Shown here piece after piece: positions 26,601 through 35,022 of a DNA stretch of 64,000 bases; the first letter of the stretch is position 1; each line of letters opens with the position of its first letter. The stretch is from the NCBI RefSeq assembly GCF_002090135.1, contig NZ_BBRL01000004.1, forward strand, positions 248,001-312,000, in the 5' to 3' direction. Source of the DNA: Demequina sp. NBRC 110055. GTDB lineage: Bacteria > Actinomycetota > Actinomycetes > Actinomycetales > Demequinaceae. The position numbers and the translations under genes are program-made. The notes beneath the pieces were generated by a model. That model had not been told where the DNA came from and searched no databases. It saw only the letters and a list, made by a program, of their open reading frames with translations.

Positions 26601-29388
26601 CCTCGCCTACCGCTACCACGTGGTGGCTCTCGACGCGACGGGCAAGGAGTCCGTGGCATCGAATGTCCTGGAACTGACTACCGTCGACGACTCGATCCCG
26701 ACAGCCGCTGCCCCCACCGGGCTCACCGTGGACGAGATCCTCAAGAACTCCGTCACCCTCAGCTGGGAGCCCAGCGAGGACGCGCTGTTCTACCACGTGT
26801 ACCGCTCGGAGCAGGGCGGAGACCTCCGCCTCATCGGTCGCGCGTCCGACGCCACCTTCACCGACGAGGATGTCCTCACCACCATCGAGTACACATACAC
26901 GGTGGCCGCGGTGAACGCGGGCGGCGTCTCGGCGCAGTCCGATGCCGTGGTCTCCGAGGCGGTCACGACGTTGGTGCGTCAGGCCGAGCGGCTGGACCGC
27001 TCCCCCGTCGCGGTCGCGGTCGAGGACGGTGTCTACGTGGGCTGGCGCATGCTGGGCCTCGACCCCGAGTCCATCGCGTTCCACATCTACCGCGACGGCG
27101 AGCGCATCACCGAGGAGCCCGTGACGGACAGCACCAACGTGCTCGACGCCGACGGAACCTCCTCCTCGACCTACCGCATCTCGAGCGTCACGAACGGCAT
27201 CGAGCGGTGGGCCACCGGCGAGATTGGCGTGTGGGACACCCAGACGCTCGACATCCCGCTGGACAAGCCCGCGGACGCCTATACGAAGGACGGCCAGCCG
27301 TATTCGTACCGTGCCAACGACGCGTCCATCGGCGACGTCGACGGTGACGGCCAGTACGAGATTGTCCTCAAGTGGGACCCGACCAACGCGAAGGACAACT
27401 CTCAGGGCGGCTACACGGGCAACGTGTACGTCGACGCCTACGAGATGGACGGCACGCGCCTGTGGCGCATCGACCTGGGCAAGAACATCAGGGCCGGCGC
27501 TCACTACACGCAGTTCCAGGTCTTCGACCTGGACGGCGATGGGCGAGCGGAGGTCACGATGAAGACGGCCGATGGCACGGTCGACGGGGCGGGCACCGTC
27601 ATCGGTGACGCCCGTGCGGACTACCGCAACTCGGGCGGCTATGTCCTGACCGGTCCCGAATACCTCACGGTGTTTGACGGCCTCACCGGTATCGCGATCG
27701 ACACCATCGACTACATCCCGCAGCGCGGTGACGTCGGCGGTTGGGGCGACACCTACGGCAACCGCGTGGACCGCTTCCTCGCGGGCGTGGCGTACCTCGA
27801 CGGCGAGCACCCGTCGGTGGTGTTCTCTCGCGGCTACTACACGCGCACCGTGATTGCCGCGTTCGACTTCGACGGCACATCGCTCAGCGAGCGGTGGACC
27901 TTCGACTCGGACGAGGCGGGCGACCAGTACCGCGGACAGGGCAACCACCAGTTCTCGGTGGCGGATGTCGACGGCGACCAGCTCGACGAGATCGTGTTCG
28001 GGGCGATGACCATCGACAACGACGGTTCGCCCCTGTACACGACCGGGCTGTTCCACGGCGACGCCCTGCACGTGACCGACCTCGACCCTTCGCACGAGGG
28101 GCTCGAAGTCTTCGGCGTCCACGAGGACATCTCGACCAACGGAGGCGTCATCGCATCGTTCCGCGATGCAGCCACCGGCGAGGTGCTGTGGTCGGTACCG
28201 GGCACCAAGGACACCGGCCGCGGCGCGGCTGGTGACATCGACCCCCGTTACGAGGCGGCCGAAGCCTGGAACATTGCCGACGGCGGAGCCTGGAATGACA
28301 TCGAGGGCTTCCTGCACTCGTCCACGGGCGACCTCATCAGCAACTCGATCCCGGCCGCCAACGGCGTCACGTGGTGGGACGGTGATCTCCTACGCGAGAT
28401 CCAGGACCACGACTATGACGCGGACACCGGTGCGGGAGTGCCGACCATCGCGAAGTGGGACTGGGAGGCCGAGGAGTCGGTAGAGATCTACCGCGCCGAG
28501 GGCACGCTTAGCGACAACAGCACCAAGGGCAACGTCTCGCTCCAGGCCGACCTGTTCGGTGACTGGCGTGAGGAGATCGTGACTCGCACCGAGGACTCCT
28601 CGGCGCTCAGGATCGCGACCACGGTTGACCTCACGGACTACCGCCTGCGCACCCTACAGTCGGACTCCCAGTACCGCATGGCTGTCGCGTGGCAGAACAC
28701 CGGCTACAACCAGCCCCCGCACCCCTCGTATTTCCTGGGTGAGGGCATGGAGCTGCCGGCGGCACCGTCCATCGCGTACACGACGTCCGGCGAACAGGGC
28801 GAGCGAGTCGACGGTCCCGCGACCGAAGTTCCGGGCAAGGGCTTCCTGAGCTCGGACAACTGGGACGGCGACGGCGACTACGTCATCACCATGAACATGT
28901 GGTGGGGCGACAACGCGCAAACCGTCGAGTTGTTTGAAGACGGCGAGTCACTCGGCTCCGTGTCTCTGCCCGACGCTACGCCGTCACAGCAGACGGCGGC
29001 CTGGACCGTGGAGGGCCGCACCAACGGCATCTACACCTACCAGGCAGTGCTCACCAACCAGCACGGCTCGACCGAGACGCGCGAACTGACGGTGAGGGTC
29101 GGCAATGCGGCTCCCGGTACCCCGGTGCTCAGCCACGACAATCACGACAAGGACGGCGAGTACGTCATCACCATGAACATGTGGTGGGGCACCAACGGGT
29201 CGGAGTACCGCCTCTACGAGGACGGCGCACTCATCGACACCCAGGAGCTCACGGTCAACGGCCGCGAGGCGCAGGCGGCCACCACCGCCATCACCGGCGC
29301 CGAGTCCGGCAGCCACACCTACGTGGCGGTGCTTGCGGGCAAGGGCGGCGAGACGTCCTCGAAGGCGATCACTGTCAAGGTCAACTAG
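23635..29388 (+). CDS. Giant secreted rhamnogalacturonan enzyme: CE12 acetylesterase plus PL11 lyase
   Basis: A 1917-residue protein with a Sec signal peptide (cleavage near residue 37). The order is: malectin-like sugar-binding domain (~45-190), Gly/Asp linker, FN3 (~218-305), second malectin-like domain (~312-458), SGNH hydrolase of the rhamnogalacturonan acetylesterase type (~462-670; GDST with S470, AIGGRSSKNF, GHNDN, DTH with D651/H654), FN3, third malectin-like domain (~785-925), two FN3, PL11 rhamnogalacturonan lyase (~1115-1715; DASIGDVDGDG, LKWDPTNAKDNSQ and KTADGT stretches), and two ~90-residue tail repeats with YVITMNMWWG. It should deacetylate and cleave RG-I backbone outside the cell. 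No sortase motif. ATG 23635 is chosen because the signal peptide begins there. Confidence 0.9.
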   Translation: MTDAARRAHRARSAIAGATGAAMALTSMAFVAPAASAADDAELFSAKFDFGTDTSPVADGWTGIGTSNRYDAEAGYGIVFDGTMAARDRSGDDLVARDFMLGLGWQFLVDVPNGTYDLTATVGDTLTGTSGTRTSISAEGAEATHIYTDAEQTTIQTMTVEVADGQLTLDMDGKGSTYLGGLEVTQTAAGDDGDGGTDPGDGGDGGTDPGDGGDASIAAPDSVRMGHVTSDSVMLRWDEVTGATGYVVSRADAVDGPYSVVAETGAREVFTTDSVDATQLRYYRVQTKTAAGLSPRSAAAVTSIPDITPDYPADGVLSIDLGPGEAAAGAVKVDETTAYSASQRIGFVDTSEVGGTDRATGDAARGDFVTVGDTELVIDVPNGDYTVDLIAGDPTAASDISMTVEQMAKVQQTGIDAGDTLEMSFDLAVVDGQINIEFGGTAPNLASLILTQQSPREVGAEPTVWVTGDSTVQSYTADYQPQAGWGQMIERYLSDDVEVTNKAIGGRSSKNFISQGRLDEVLLQIHPGDYLFVQFGHNDNSYGVDDRYAAPDDYYEYLRTFVDGAVQRGAQPVLVTPVSRRSYAEDGTANVSFPEYVDAATRLAEETGTPLVDLSASSRAYLTEIGPEAAKSVFLHVPAGVYPNRPNGTEDDTHFQEYGAIQMARLVATDVAELNIPLADDVVEVEPPADVPLAPAGVVAGSVSNSGAQLTWTEVEGADIYKVEIKGTDEGDDAWHLTTTSTIPLANVTGLTEGGSYDLRVIATNGAGDSAPSAIVTLTTRAPLHKFDMQLPGNATLEGYTAVDGTTVYSEELGYGFTTTGTGGRDRGTGDGALDDLQRDFTLPSSTNPFLVDVPNGTYAVKVIWGDLIGTARLSVAIEGVDYGNSNAGRGSTSSKIIQPVVVTDGQLTIAANGWLNGLEVTPLLYAPTALEAGDVSIDGTEVSVPLTWTGTEDSVGYRVYRQAEGATEPTAVGDVTEPSFTDTTADVGLAYRYHVVALDATGKESVASNVLELTTVDDSIPTAAAPTGLTVDEILKNSVTLSWEPSEDALFYHVYRSEQGGDLRLIGRASDATFTDEDVLTTIEYTYTVAAVNAGGVSAQSDAVVSEAVTTLVRQAERLDRSPVAVAVEDGVYVGWRMLGLDPESIAFHIYRDGERITEEPVTDSTNVLDADGTSSSTYRISSVTNGIERWATGEIGVWDTQTLDIPLDKPADAYTKDGQPYSYRANDASIGDVDGDGQYEIVLKWDPTNAKDNSQGGYTGNVYVDAYEMDGTRLWRIDLGKNIRAGAHYTQFQVFDLDGDGRAEVTMKTADGTVDGAGTVIGDARADYRNSGGYVLTGPEYLTVFDGLTGIAIDTIDYIPQRGDVGGWGDTYGNRVDRFLAGVAYLDGEHPSVVFSRGYYTRTVIAAFDFDGTSLSERWTFDSDEAGDQYRGQGNHQFSVADVDGDQLDEIVFGAMTIDNDGSPLYTTGLFHGDALHVTDLDPSHEGLEVFGVHEDISTNGGVIASFRDAATGEVLWSVPGTKDTGRGAAGDIDPRYEAAEAWNIADGGAWNDIEGFLHSSTGDLISNSIPAANGVTWWDGDLLREIQDHDYDADTGAGVPTIAKWDWEAEESVEIYRAEGTLSDNSTKGNVSLQADLFGDWREEIVTRTEDSSALRIATTVDLTDYRLRTLQSDSQYRMAVAWQNTGYNQPPHPSYFLGEGMELPAAPSIAYTTSGEQGERVDGPATEVPGKGFLSSDNWDGDGDYVITMNMWWGDNAQTVELFEDGESLGSVSLPDATPSQQTAAWTVEGRTNGIYTYQAVLTNQHGSTETRELTVRVGNAAPGTPVLSHDNHDKDGEYVITMNMWWGTNGSEYRLYEDGALIDTQELTVNGREAQAATTAITGAESGSHTYVAVLAGKGGETSSKAITVKVN
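28839..29386 (+). repeat. Two tandem C-terminal repeats of the CE12-PL11 protein
   Basis: Repeat 1 (~28839-29106) and repeat 2 (~29119-29386) share a 30-base identical tract encoding YVITMNMWWG (28879-28908 and 29161-29190, 282 bases apart). At protein level they are Ig-like modules of the kind attached to secreted polysaccharide hydrolases. Confidence 0.75.
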
Positions 29389-29406
29389 CGGTTCCGCACG
29401 ACCGGA

Positions 29407-29432
29407 GGGGGCTCGCCGTGAGGCGGGCCCCC
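29407..29432 (+). terminator. Terminator of the CE12-PL11 gene
   Basis: An 11-base stem GGGGGCTCGCC / GGCGGGCCCCC (one G-T pair) with a GTGA tetraloop, 18 bases past the stop, is followed by a short TTC. Confidence 0.8.
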
Positions 29433-29485
29433 TTCGCGTCTGCGGTGCTCACGCGGCCGCGGCGAGGACGGGGGGCAGGCCCGAG

Positions 29486-29809
29486 CTACTGCGGCGCGCT
29501 GGCCGTGGCGATCAGCACCACCACGAAAAGGATCACGAGCAGTGCGAGCGCCAGCCCCACCCAGCCCATGATCACGGCGATGCGCGCCATGGATCCACCG
29601 TCCTGGCCGCGCTCCGCAATCTGCCGCTGGGCAATACGGCCGCACACGATGCCGAGTACCGATCCGATGACCGGCAACAACCCGATGATCCCCAGCACCG
29701 CACCCACGATCGCCACGACCGCGAGGGCGTTCATCGTGGGGGCAACAAACTCGGAGGAGCCGCGCTCGGGACCGCGGTGCTGCAGGTCGTCATACGGGTC
29801 GGTGCTCAT
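29486..29809 (-). CDS. DUF4190-type small membrane protein
   Basis: A 107-residue protein with a polar N-terminus (about 24 residues) and two hydrophobic segments (ALAVVAIVGAVLGIIGLLPVIG and IAVIMGWVGLALALLVILFV) separated by the GRIAQRQIAERGQDGGSMAR loop that typifies DUF4190 proteins. Function unknown. The open frame runs further upstream to 30247, but that part is antisense to the GH127 gene; ATG 29809 gives the family-length protein. It is convergent with the CE12-PL11 gene and divergent from the GH127 gene. Confidence 0.8.
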   Translation of the reverse strand: MSTDPYDDLQHRGPERGSSEFVAPTMNALAVVAIVGAVLGIIGLLPVIGSVLGIVCGRIAQRQIAERGQDGGSMARIAVIMGWVGLALALLVILFVVVLIATASAPQ

Positions 29810-29856
29810 AGCGCTCGACTGTACCCGTCGATGACCGCTGATCGCCGGGACTCGGC

Positions 29857-29877
29857 TATGATTTACAACGATAGAAA
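29857..29877 (+). promoter_or_regulatory. -10 box and TTTACAACGAT operator ahead of the GH127 gene
   Basis: TATGAT (29857-29862) is directly followed by TTTACAACGATAGAAA (29862-29877), a CG-centred imperfect palindrome. The same TTTACAACGAT core occurs ahead of the arabinan ABC operon (38564) and, as TTACAACGAT, ahead of the GH27 operon (38791). Confidence 0.65.
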
Positions 29878-29918
29878 CGCCGTCCCCGACCGGCACGAGC
29901 ACTCGACGACGAGGACCC

Positions 29919-31850
29919 ATGACAGCCCCCCGCAGGACCCTGTGCGCACCGGCGGCGCGCACGGCGGCCACACCCGATCTCACCCCCCTGCCCCTCACCG
30001 CGGTCACGCTCGACCCGGCGGGCGAACTAGGTGCCTGGCAAGCGGTCAACCGCGAGCGCACCATCCCGCATGTCGTCGGACGCCTGGAGACGAGCGGCGT
30101 GATGGACAACCTGCGCCGCATCACGGGCGAGTCCGAGGCGGAGTACCGCGGCTTCAACTTCGCCGATTCCGACCTCCACAAGACCCTCGAGGCCCTCGCG
30201 TGGGAGGCCGCTCGCATCCCCGATGACCAGCCGTGGGAGCAGTTCACCCGAGACGCGACCGCGCTGCTGGCTCGCGCCCAGCGCGCCGATGGCTACCTGT
30301 ACTCCCACGTCCAGGGTCACGGCGACCAGCACCCATGGCGCGACATGCGCTGGGGTCATGAGCTGTACGTCCTGGGCCACCTGGTGCAGGCAGCCGTGGC
30401 CCGCTCGCGCGCGACCGGCAACGATGACCTCCTCGCGGTGGCACGGCGCTTCGCCGATCTCGCAGTCAAGGAGTTCGGCCCGTCTGCCACTCGCGCGGAC
30501 GGATACTGCGGCCACCCCGAGATCGAGACGGCACTCGTCGAGTTGTACCGCCACACGGGCGAGCACGCGTATCTCGACACCGCCACCGCGATGGTGGACC
30601 GCCGCGGCACGGGCGCGCTGGGCACCGGCCCCTTCGAATCCGCGTATCACCAGGATCACACCCCGGTGCGTGAGGCGACCGAGGCGACCGGCCACGCCGT
30701 GCGCCAGCTCTACCTCAACGCGGGACTCGCCGACCTCGCAGCAGAGACGGCCGATGCCACCCTGACCTCGGCGCTCGACGCCCAGTGGCGCTCGGCCCAC
30801 GGCACCAAGGAGTACGTCACTGGCGGCATGGGGTCGCGGCACAAGGACGAGGCCTTCGGCGACCCGTTCGAGTTGCCGCCGGACCGCTCTTACGCCGAGA
30901 CCTGCGCGGGGATCGCGTCGTTCCAGTGGAACTGGCGCATGCTGCTCGACAGCGGCCACGCCCGCCACGCGGACGCGATGGAACGAGCGCTGTACAACGG
31001 CATCGCGTCGTCCACCGGCGTGGACGGCGTGCGATTCTTCTACTCCAACCCGCTGCAACTGCGCACCGGTCACGACGGCACCAGCGAGTACCAGCCCTCC
31101 GAGCGCCTCGACTGGTTCGCGTGCGCATGCTGCCCGCCCAACCTCGCCCGGCTCGTCGCCTCGCTCGGCGCCTACGTGGCCACCGGAACCGAGACCGCAG
31201 CCCGCGTGCACCTCTACGGCAGCGGCGTCATCACCCTCGGCCCGACCACGCTGACGGTGTCCACGGAGTACCCGTGGGACGGACGAGTCCAGATCGCGGT
31301 GAGCGGGCCCCTCACCGACCTGGCTCTGCGCATCCCCGCGTGGAGCGCGGGCGCCTCGATCGACGTCGACGGCGCCGCAGCATCGGCCACCCCCGATGCC
31401 GACGGCTATGCCAGGGTGAGCGTCCACGATGGAGCGACCGTGGTGCTCGACCTACCCATGCCCGTCGATCTCCTCGACCCGCACCCGCGCGTCGACGCGG
31501 TCCGCGGGTGTGTGACGCTGCGACGTGGGCCGGTGGTCCACTGCATCGAGCAGGCAGACCTGCCCCCGGGCGTCACTCTCGAGGACGTGCGACTCGACAC
31601 GAGCGTCCCCCCGCGGGTGGGCCCGTCGGTCACCTCGCTACGCGCGGGAGCGACCATCCTGGCCGAGGCGGTCGTGCACCCCAATGACGCCCACGCCACG
31701 GGCACGTTCATGGTGAGGTCCTCGCGCACGGCATGGCGATCTGGCATGCTTCCTGGCAGGATCCCGCTGCGTGCGATCCCCTACGCCCGCTGGGCCAATC
31801 GCACCCCGGGCGCGATGAGGGTATGGATCCCCACGCACGTAGAGGAGTGA
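29919..31850 (+). CDS. GH127 family beta-L-arabinofuranosidase
   Basis: A 643-residue GH127 (former DUF1680) enzyme. The retaining cysteine chemistry is supported by E327 in AETCAGIAS with C329, and the cluster C402-A-C404-C405 in FACACCPPN. These correspond to the zinc ligands and nucleophile of the characterised family member. There is no signal peptide, so it should act in the cytoplasm on imported arabino-oligosaccharides; beta-L-arabinofuranosidase is the founding activity, though other activities occur in related GH families. It shares an operon with the LacI gene four bases downstream, and its promoter holds a TTTACAACGAT operator. Confidence 0.9.
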   Translation: MTAPRRTLCAPAARTAATPDLTPLPLTAVTLDPAGELGAWQAVNRERTIPHVVGRLETSGVMDNLRRITGESEAEYRGFNFADSDLHKTLEALAWEAARIPDDQPWEQFTRDATALLARAQRADGYLYSHVQGHGDQHPWRDMRWGHELYVLGHLVQAAVARSRATGNDDLLAVARRFADLAVKEFGPSATRADGYCGHPEIETALVELYRHTGEHAYLDTATAMVDRRGTGALGTGPFESAYHQDHTPVREATEATGHAVRQLYLNAGLADLAAETADATLTSALDAQWRSAHGTKEYVTGGMGSRHKDEAFGDPFELPPDRSYAETCAGIASFQWNWRMLLDSGHARHADAMERALYNGIASSTGVDGVRFFYSNPLQLRTGHDGTSEYQPSERLDWFACACCPPNLARLVASLGAYVATGTETAARVHLYGSGVITLGPTTLTVSTEYPWDGRVQIAVSGPLTDLALRIPAWSAGASIDVDGAAASATPDADGYARVSVHDGATVVLDLPMPVDLLDPHPRVDAVRGCVTLRRGPVVHCIEQADLPPGVTLEDVRLDTSVPPRVGPSVTSLRAGATILAEAVVHPNDAHATGTFMVRSSRTAWRSGMLPGRIPLRAIPYARWANRTPGAMRVWIPTHVEE

Positions 31851-31854
31851 CACG

Positions 31855-32880
31855 GTGAACGGTTCCGGTGCACGCGGCGCGGTGACGATGCATGACGTCG
31901 CCGCCGCGGCAGGCGTGTCCGTCAAGACCGTGTCGAACGTCGTCAACGACTACCCGCACATCCGGCCCGCGACGCGTGAGAAGGTCCAGCGCGCCATCGA
32001 CGAGCTGGGCTACCGAATGAACCTGTCGGCGCGGAACCTCCGCCAGGGACGCACGGGCATCATCGGCCTTGCGCTGCCGGAGCTGTCGCTGCCGTACTTC
32101 GCCGAGCTCGCGGACTCCGTCATTCGTGCGGCCGAGGACCGCGGCCTCGTCGTCCTCATCGAGCAGACCAGCGCGGACCGCCAGCACGAGCTCGACGTCC
32201 TCACCTCGGAGCGCCGCCAGCTCACCGACGGGCTGATCTTCTCGCCCCTGGAGTTGGGCCCGGATGACGCGGATGCGCTCAAGGTCCCGTACCCCATCGT
32301 GGTGCTTGGCGAGCGCATCTTCGGCGGCGACTGGGACCACGTGACGATGAACAACGTGGATGGCGCCCGAGCTGCGACCCAGCACCTCATCGACCGCGGC
32401 CGGCGCCGCATCGCCGTGATCGGTGCCCACGCGGGCGAGGCGATGGGTTCGGCGGCCCTGCGTGTGCTCGGCTACCAGACGGCCCTTGCCGCCAACGGCA
32501 TTCCGTTTGATCCGGACCTCGTCATCGAGGGCGGGCTGTGGCACCGCGCCACGGGCGCCGATTGCGTGGAGCGCATGATCGCCGGGGGCGTGGAGTTCGA
32601 CGCGATCTTCGGCCTCAACGACGCCTTGGCGCTCGGCGCGATGCACACGCTCCATGCACACCGGATCGACGTGCCGGGATCCGTCGCTGTGGTGGGCTTC
32701 GACGACATCGAGGACGCCGCCTACGCGTCCCCCACGCTGACCAGCATCTCGCCCGGGCGCGAGCAGATCGCCGCAACGGCCATCGACGTGCTGATGGCAC
32801 GTATCGCGGGCGGCACGGATCCCTTCCGCCGAGTGATCGCCGACTTCTCCCTTAAGGAACGCGAGTCGACTGCGTCGTAG
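31855..32880 (+). CDS. LacI-family regulator of the arabinan locus
   Basis: A 341-residue LacI repressor. The HTH is TMHDVAAAAGVSVKTVSNVVNDYPHI near residues 10-35. The hinge and sugar-binding domain follow (TGIIGLALPELSLPYFAELADSV; SVAVVGFDDIEDAAYASPTLTSI). It starts at GTG 31855, four bases after GH127, with GAGGAG lying inside the GH127 tail. The most likely operators are the TTTACAACGAT sites at 29862, 38564 and 38791, making it the regulator of all three arabinan operons; this is an inference from position and site repetition. The effector may be an arabino-oligosaccharide or L-arabinose. Confidence 0.9.
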   Translation: MNGSGARGAVTMHDVAAAAGVSVKTVSNVVNDYPHIRPATREKVQRAIDELGYRMNLSARNLRQGRTGIIGLALPELSLPYFAELADSVIRAAEDRGLVVLIEQTSADRQHELDVLTSERRQLTDGLIFSPLELGPDDADALKVPYPIVVLGERIFGGDWDHVTMNNVDGARAATQHLIDRGRRRIAVIGAHAGEAMGSAALRVLGYQTALAANGIPFDPDLVIEGGLWHRATGADCVERMIAGGVEFDAIFGLNDALALGAMHTLHAHRIDVPGSVAVVGFDDIEDAAYASPTLTSISPGREQIAATAIDVLMARIAGGTDPFRRVIADFSLKERESTAS

Positions 32881-32907
32881 CCGCCTCCACGATCGGAGCC
32901 GGGGGCT

Positions 32908-33627
32908 CTACCCCTCGTCGTCGCGGGAGTCGACCTTGTCGAGAAAACGGTCGACAAGCAGCCCCGTGAGAGCCACCGGAACGGACAGTCCCGCGAGCAC
33001 CAGCAAGAACGGCCAGCGCAGGCCGATGACCCCGAAAGCGACCGCCGTCACCATGCACCCCAACGCGGTCAGCGGCGACACGAGCGGCGCGACCAGCAGG
33101 AAGCGCGCCGTGCGCAGCGGCCCGTCCGTGTAGCGGCGGAGGACCGCGGGCGCGTACGTGAGGTAGGCGACCGCGTACAGCGCTACGGCCACGGTGGTGC
33201 CGGTCAGGACCGCGGTGACGGCGCCGCCACCGTTGGCCTGCAACACGAGAACCTCGTACCAGGCCAACGCGACGACCACCAGCGCGGGCGCCGTCACGAG
33301 CACGGAGCGGCGCCACTGGGAGCGGTAGGTGCCCCAAAAGTCCTTCCACAGCCGGTCGCTCGGGTCGCCGCCGACGAGCCGGGCGAGAAGTTCGCCTCCT
33401 GCCGTCAGCGCAGGGCCCACGCCCGCCGCCACCAGGCCCACCGCGATACCGGCCACCATCAGCAGCTGGATGCCGATGATCTGCGTGATCCAGCGCAGCC
33501 AGATCATGATGCGCCCGGACCAGCCCGGCACATCTTGCATATCGGTCGGCGAGCCCTCAAGCGGGGCGAGGCGCCGACGCGCCTCGCGGTGCTCGTCGGA
33601 TTCGGGCTTGGCCATGACAGCCATCAT
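32908..33627 (-). CDS. YesL/DUF624 family membrane protein
   Basis: A 239-residue protein with about five to six transmembrane segments and a polar ~40-residue N-terminus. The RIMIWLRWITQIIGIQLLMVAG helix, GPALTAGGELLARL segment and DFWGTYRSQWRRS loop match the DUF624/YesL family. Members recur at the ends of pectin and xylan sugar ABC operons but have no proven function; a transporter accessory role is often suggested. It overlaps the GH43 stop by four bases (ATGA) and is the last gene of the arabinan transport operon. A short GAGCC-GGG-GGCTC dyad (32896-32908) covers its stop region. Confidence 0.8.
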   Translation of the reverse strand: MMAVMAKPESDEHREARRRLAPLEGSPTDMQDVPGWSGRIMIWLRWITQIIGIQLLMVAGIAVGLVAAGVGPALTAGGELLARLVGGDPSDRLWKDFWGTYRSQWRRSVLVTAPALVVVALAWYEVLVLQANGGGAVTAVLTGTTVAVALYAVAYLTYAPAVLRRYTDGPLRTARFLLVAPLVSPLTALGCMVTAVAFGVIGLRWPFLLVLAGLSVPVALTGLLVDRFLDKVDSRDDEG

Positions 33628-35021
33628 CGCACCGTGCCTTCGGCCACTTCCGTGACCTTTGCAGGATCCGCGATCTTCGTTCCCACCACGACACAGCCAT
33701 GGGGGGCGCGTGCGGCGAACGACAGGGTCACGCAGGCGCGAGCCGCATCCCAGGCAGGGAACACCACGGCGTCGACGGGCTCGTCACCGTCGCGAGTGAA
33801 GCGCCCCTTGCCGTGGGCGACCAACCCGGCCACGGCATCGGCCGTCACGTGGATACGGCGCGAGGCAGTGACCTGCCCCGTAGGCTGCGCATAGTCGACG
33901 ATCTCCCACTCGCCCACCAGCGCTGAGACGTCCGCGGGCCACGTCGACTCGTCGTCGTTCTCCCGGTCGCCACCCCAGGGCTGGGGTGCCACCAGGGGCC
34001 AGCCGAGTGCCGTCCAGACCAGGCGGCGCGCTTGCACCTCATGCTGGCGGGGGTCATCGGGGAAACGGGTGTGGTGGATCAGTACCTGATGCTCTGGCTC
34101 GGTCAGCACCGCGGCGTGACCGGGAGCGAGAAGGCCGCGCGTGCCCTCGAGCTGGTGACTCGCGAGGACAGTGAGGCCCGTGAGCTCGGGGTCGGCCTCG
34201 AGGTCGGCCAGGTCGCGACCGGCCGGATCACGATAGGGACCCTCGATGCTCTCCGAGACCCCCACGCGCACGTGATACGTGCTGGCGAGCGAGTCGTAGG
34301 ACACGATCAGCGCCCATCCGCCTCCGGGACGCGGGATGACGTACGGGCCCTCGATGGCCGTGTCGACGGAGCGCGGTCGGCGTGCGATGAGGGTCCCGGG
34401 GGACTGTGCGGGCTCGCCGGGGCCGGAAGCATCGAGCGCGAAGCCGGTCGCGGGGTTGATGCCCAGCACGTGCAGGCCGCCGAAGAACGAGCCGTAGACC
34501 AGGTGGTGGCGGTCGCCGTCGATGACCAGCTGCGCGTCGATCGCGTTGTGGCCGTCACGGTCATGCTCGGTGGCAACCACGATGCCGCGATCGGTCCACG
34601 GGCCCCGCGGGTGCGGGGCGATGGCCAGCCCAATGGCGGACGTACGGGAGCCGAAGCTCGACGCCGAGTAGTACATGCGCCACTCGTCGGGGGCGACACG
34701 CACCACGTCGGGCGCCCAGAGCCCCTCGGCCGAGGCCCAGGCGCGGGCCGGGCCGGGGACGCCGTCGAGCGCCCAGCCCACGAACTCCCAGGTCACGAGG
34801 TCCGTGGAGCGGCGGATCTGCGCACCGGCGCCGGGCAGCGGACCGTCGGCGTTGGCGTCGGTCGAGAATAGCCAGTAGACGCCGTCGTCGTCCTTCACCG
34901 CGGTGGGATCGTGGGAGTTGCGCGCTCCCCAACCGGCCACGTCGGGCGGTAGCGGGGCAAGCGGGGACGCGTCTGCCCCGGCCCCGCGGGATTCCCGCGG
35001 GGCCTCGTCCAGGGCGGTCAT
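33624..35021 (-). CDS. GH43 family arabinanase/arabinosidase, cytoplasmic
   Basis: A 465-residue GH43 enzyme. The three acids of the five-bladed propeller are visible: D38 in NSHDPT (base), D162 in NAIDAQ, and E224 in AIEGPY (acid). A ~100-residue C-terminal beta-domain follows, as in endo-arabinanases with a lipocalin-like tail. There is no signal peptide, which fits action on imported arabino-oligosaccharides. It sits between the MalG-type permease gene (one base gap) and the DUF624 gene (four-base overlap), so it is firmly within the transport operon. Endo versus exo specificity cannot be told. Confidence 0.88.
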   Translation of the reverse strand: MTALDEAPRESRGAGADASPLAPLPPDVAGWGARNSHDPTAVKDDDGVYWLFSTDANADGPLPGAGAQIRRSTDLVTWEFVGWALDGVPGPARAWASAEGLWAPDVVRVAPDEWRMYYSASSFGSRTSAIGLAIAPHPRGPWTDRGIVVATEHDRDGHNAIDAQLVIDGDRHHLVYGSFFGGLHVLGINPATGFALDASGPGEPAQSPGTLIARRPRSVDTAIEGPYVIPRPGGGWALIVSYDSLASTYHVRVGVSESIEGPYRDPAGRDLADLEADPELTGLTVLASHQLEGTRGLLAPGHAAVLTEPEHQVLIHHTRFPDDPRQHEVQARRLVWTALGWPLVAPQPWGGDRENDDESTWPADVSALVGEWEIVDYAQPTGQVTASRRIHVTADAVAGLVAHGKGRFTRDGDEPVDAVVFPAWDAARACVTLSFAARAPHGCVVVGTKIADPAKVTEVAEGTVR

Positions 35022-35022
35022 C

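Noticed and set aside
25408..28317. 969-codon open frame on the minus strand inside the CE12-PL11 gene
   Set aside because: Same cause: antisense shadow of a long GC-rich gene, no recognisable motif, no ribosome site.
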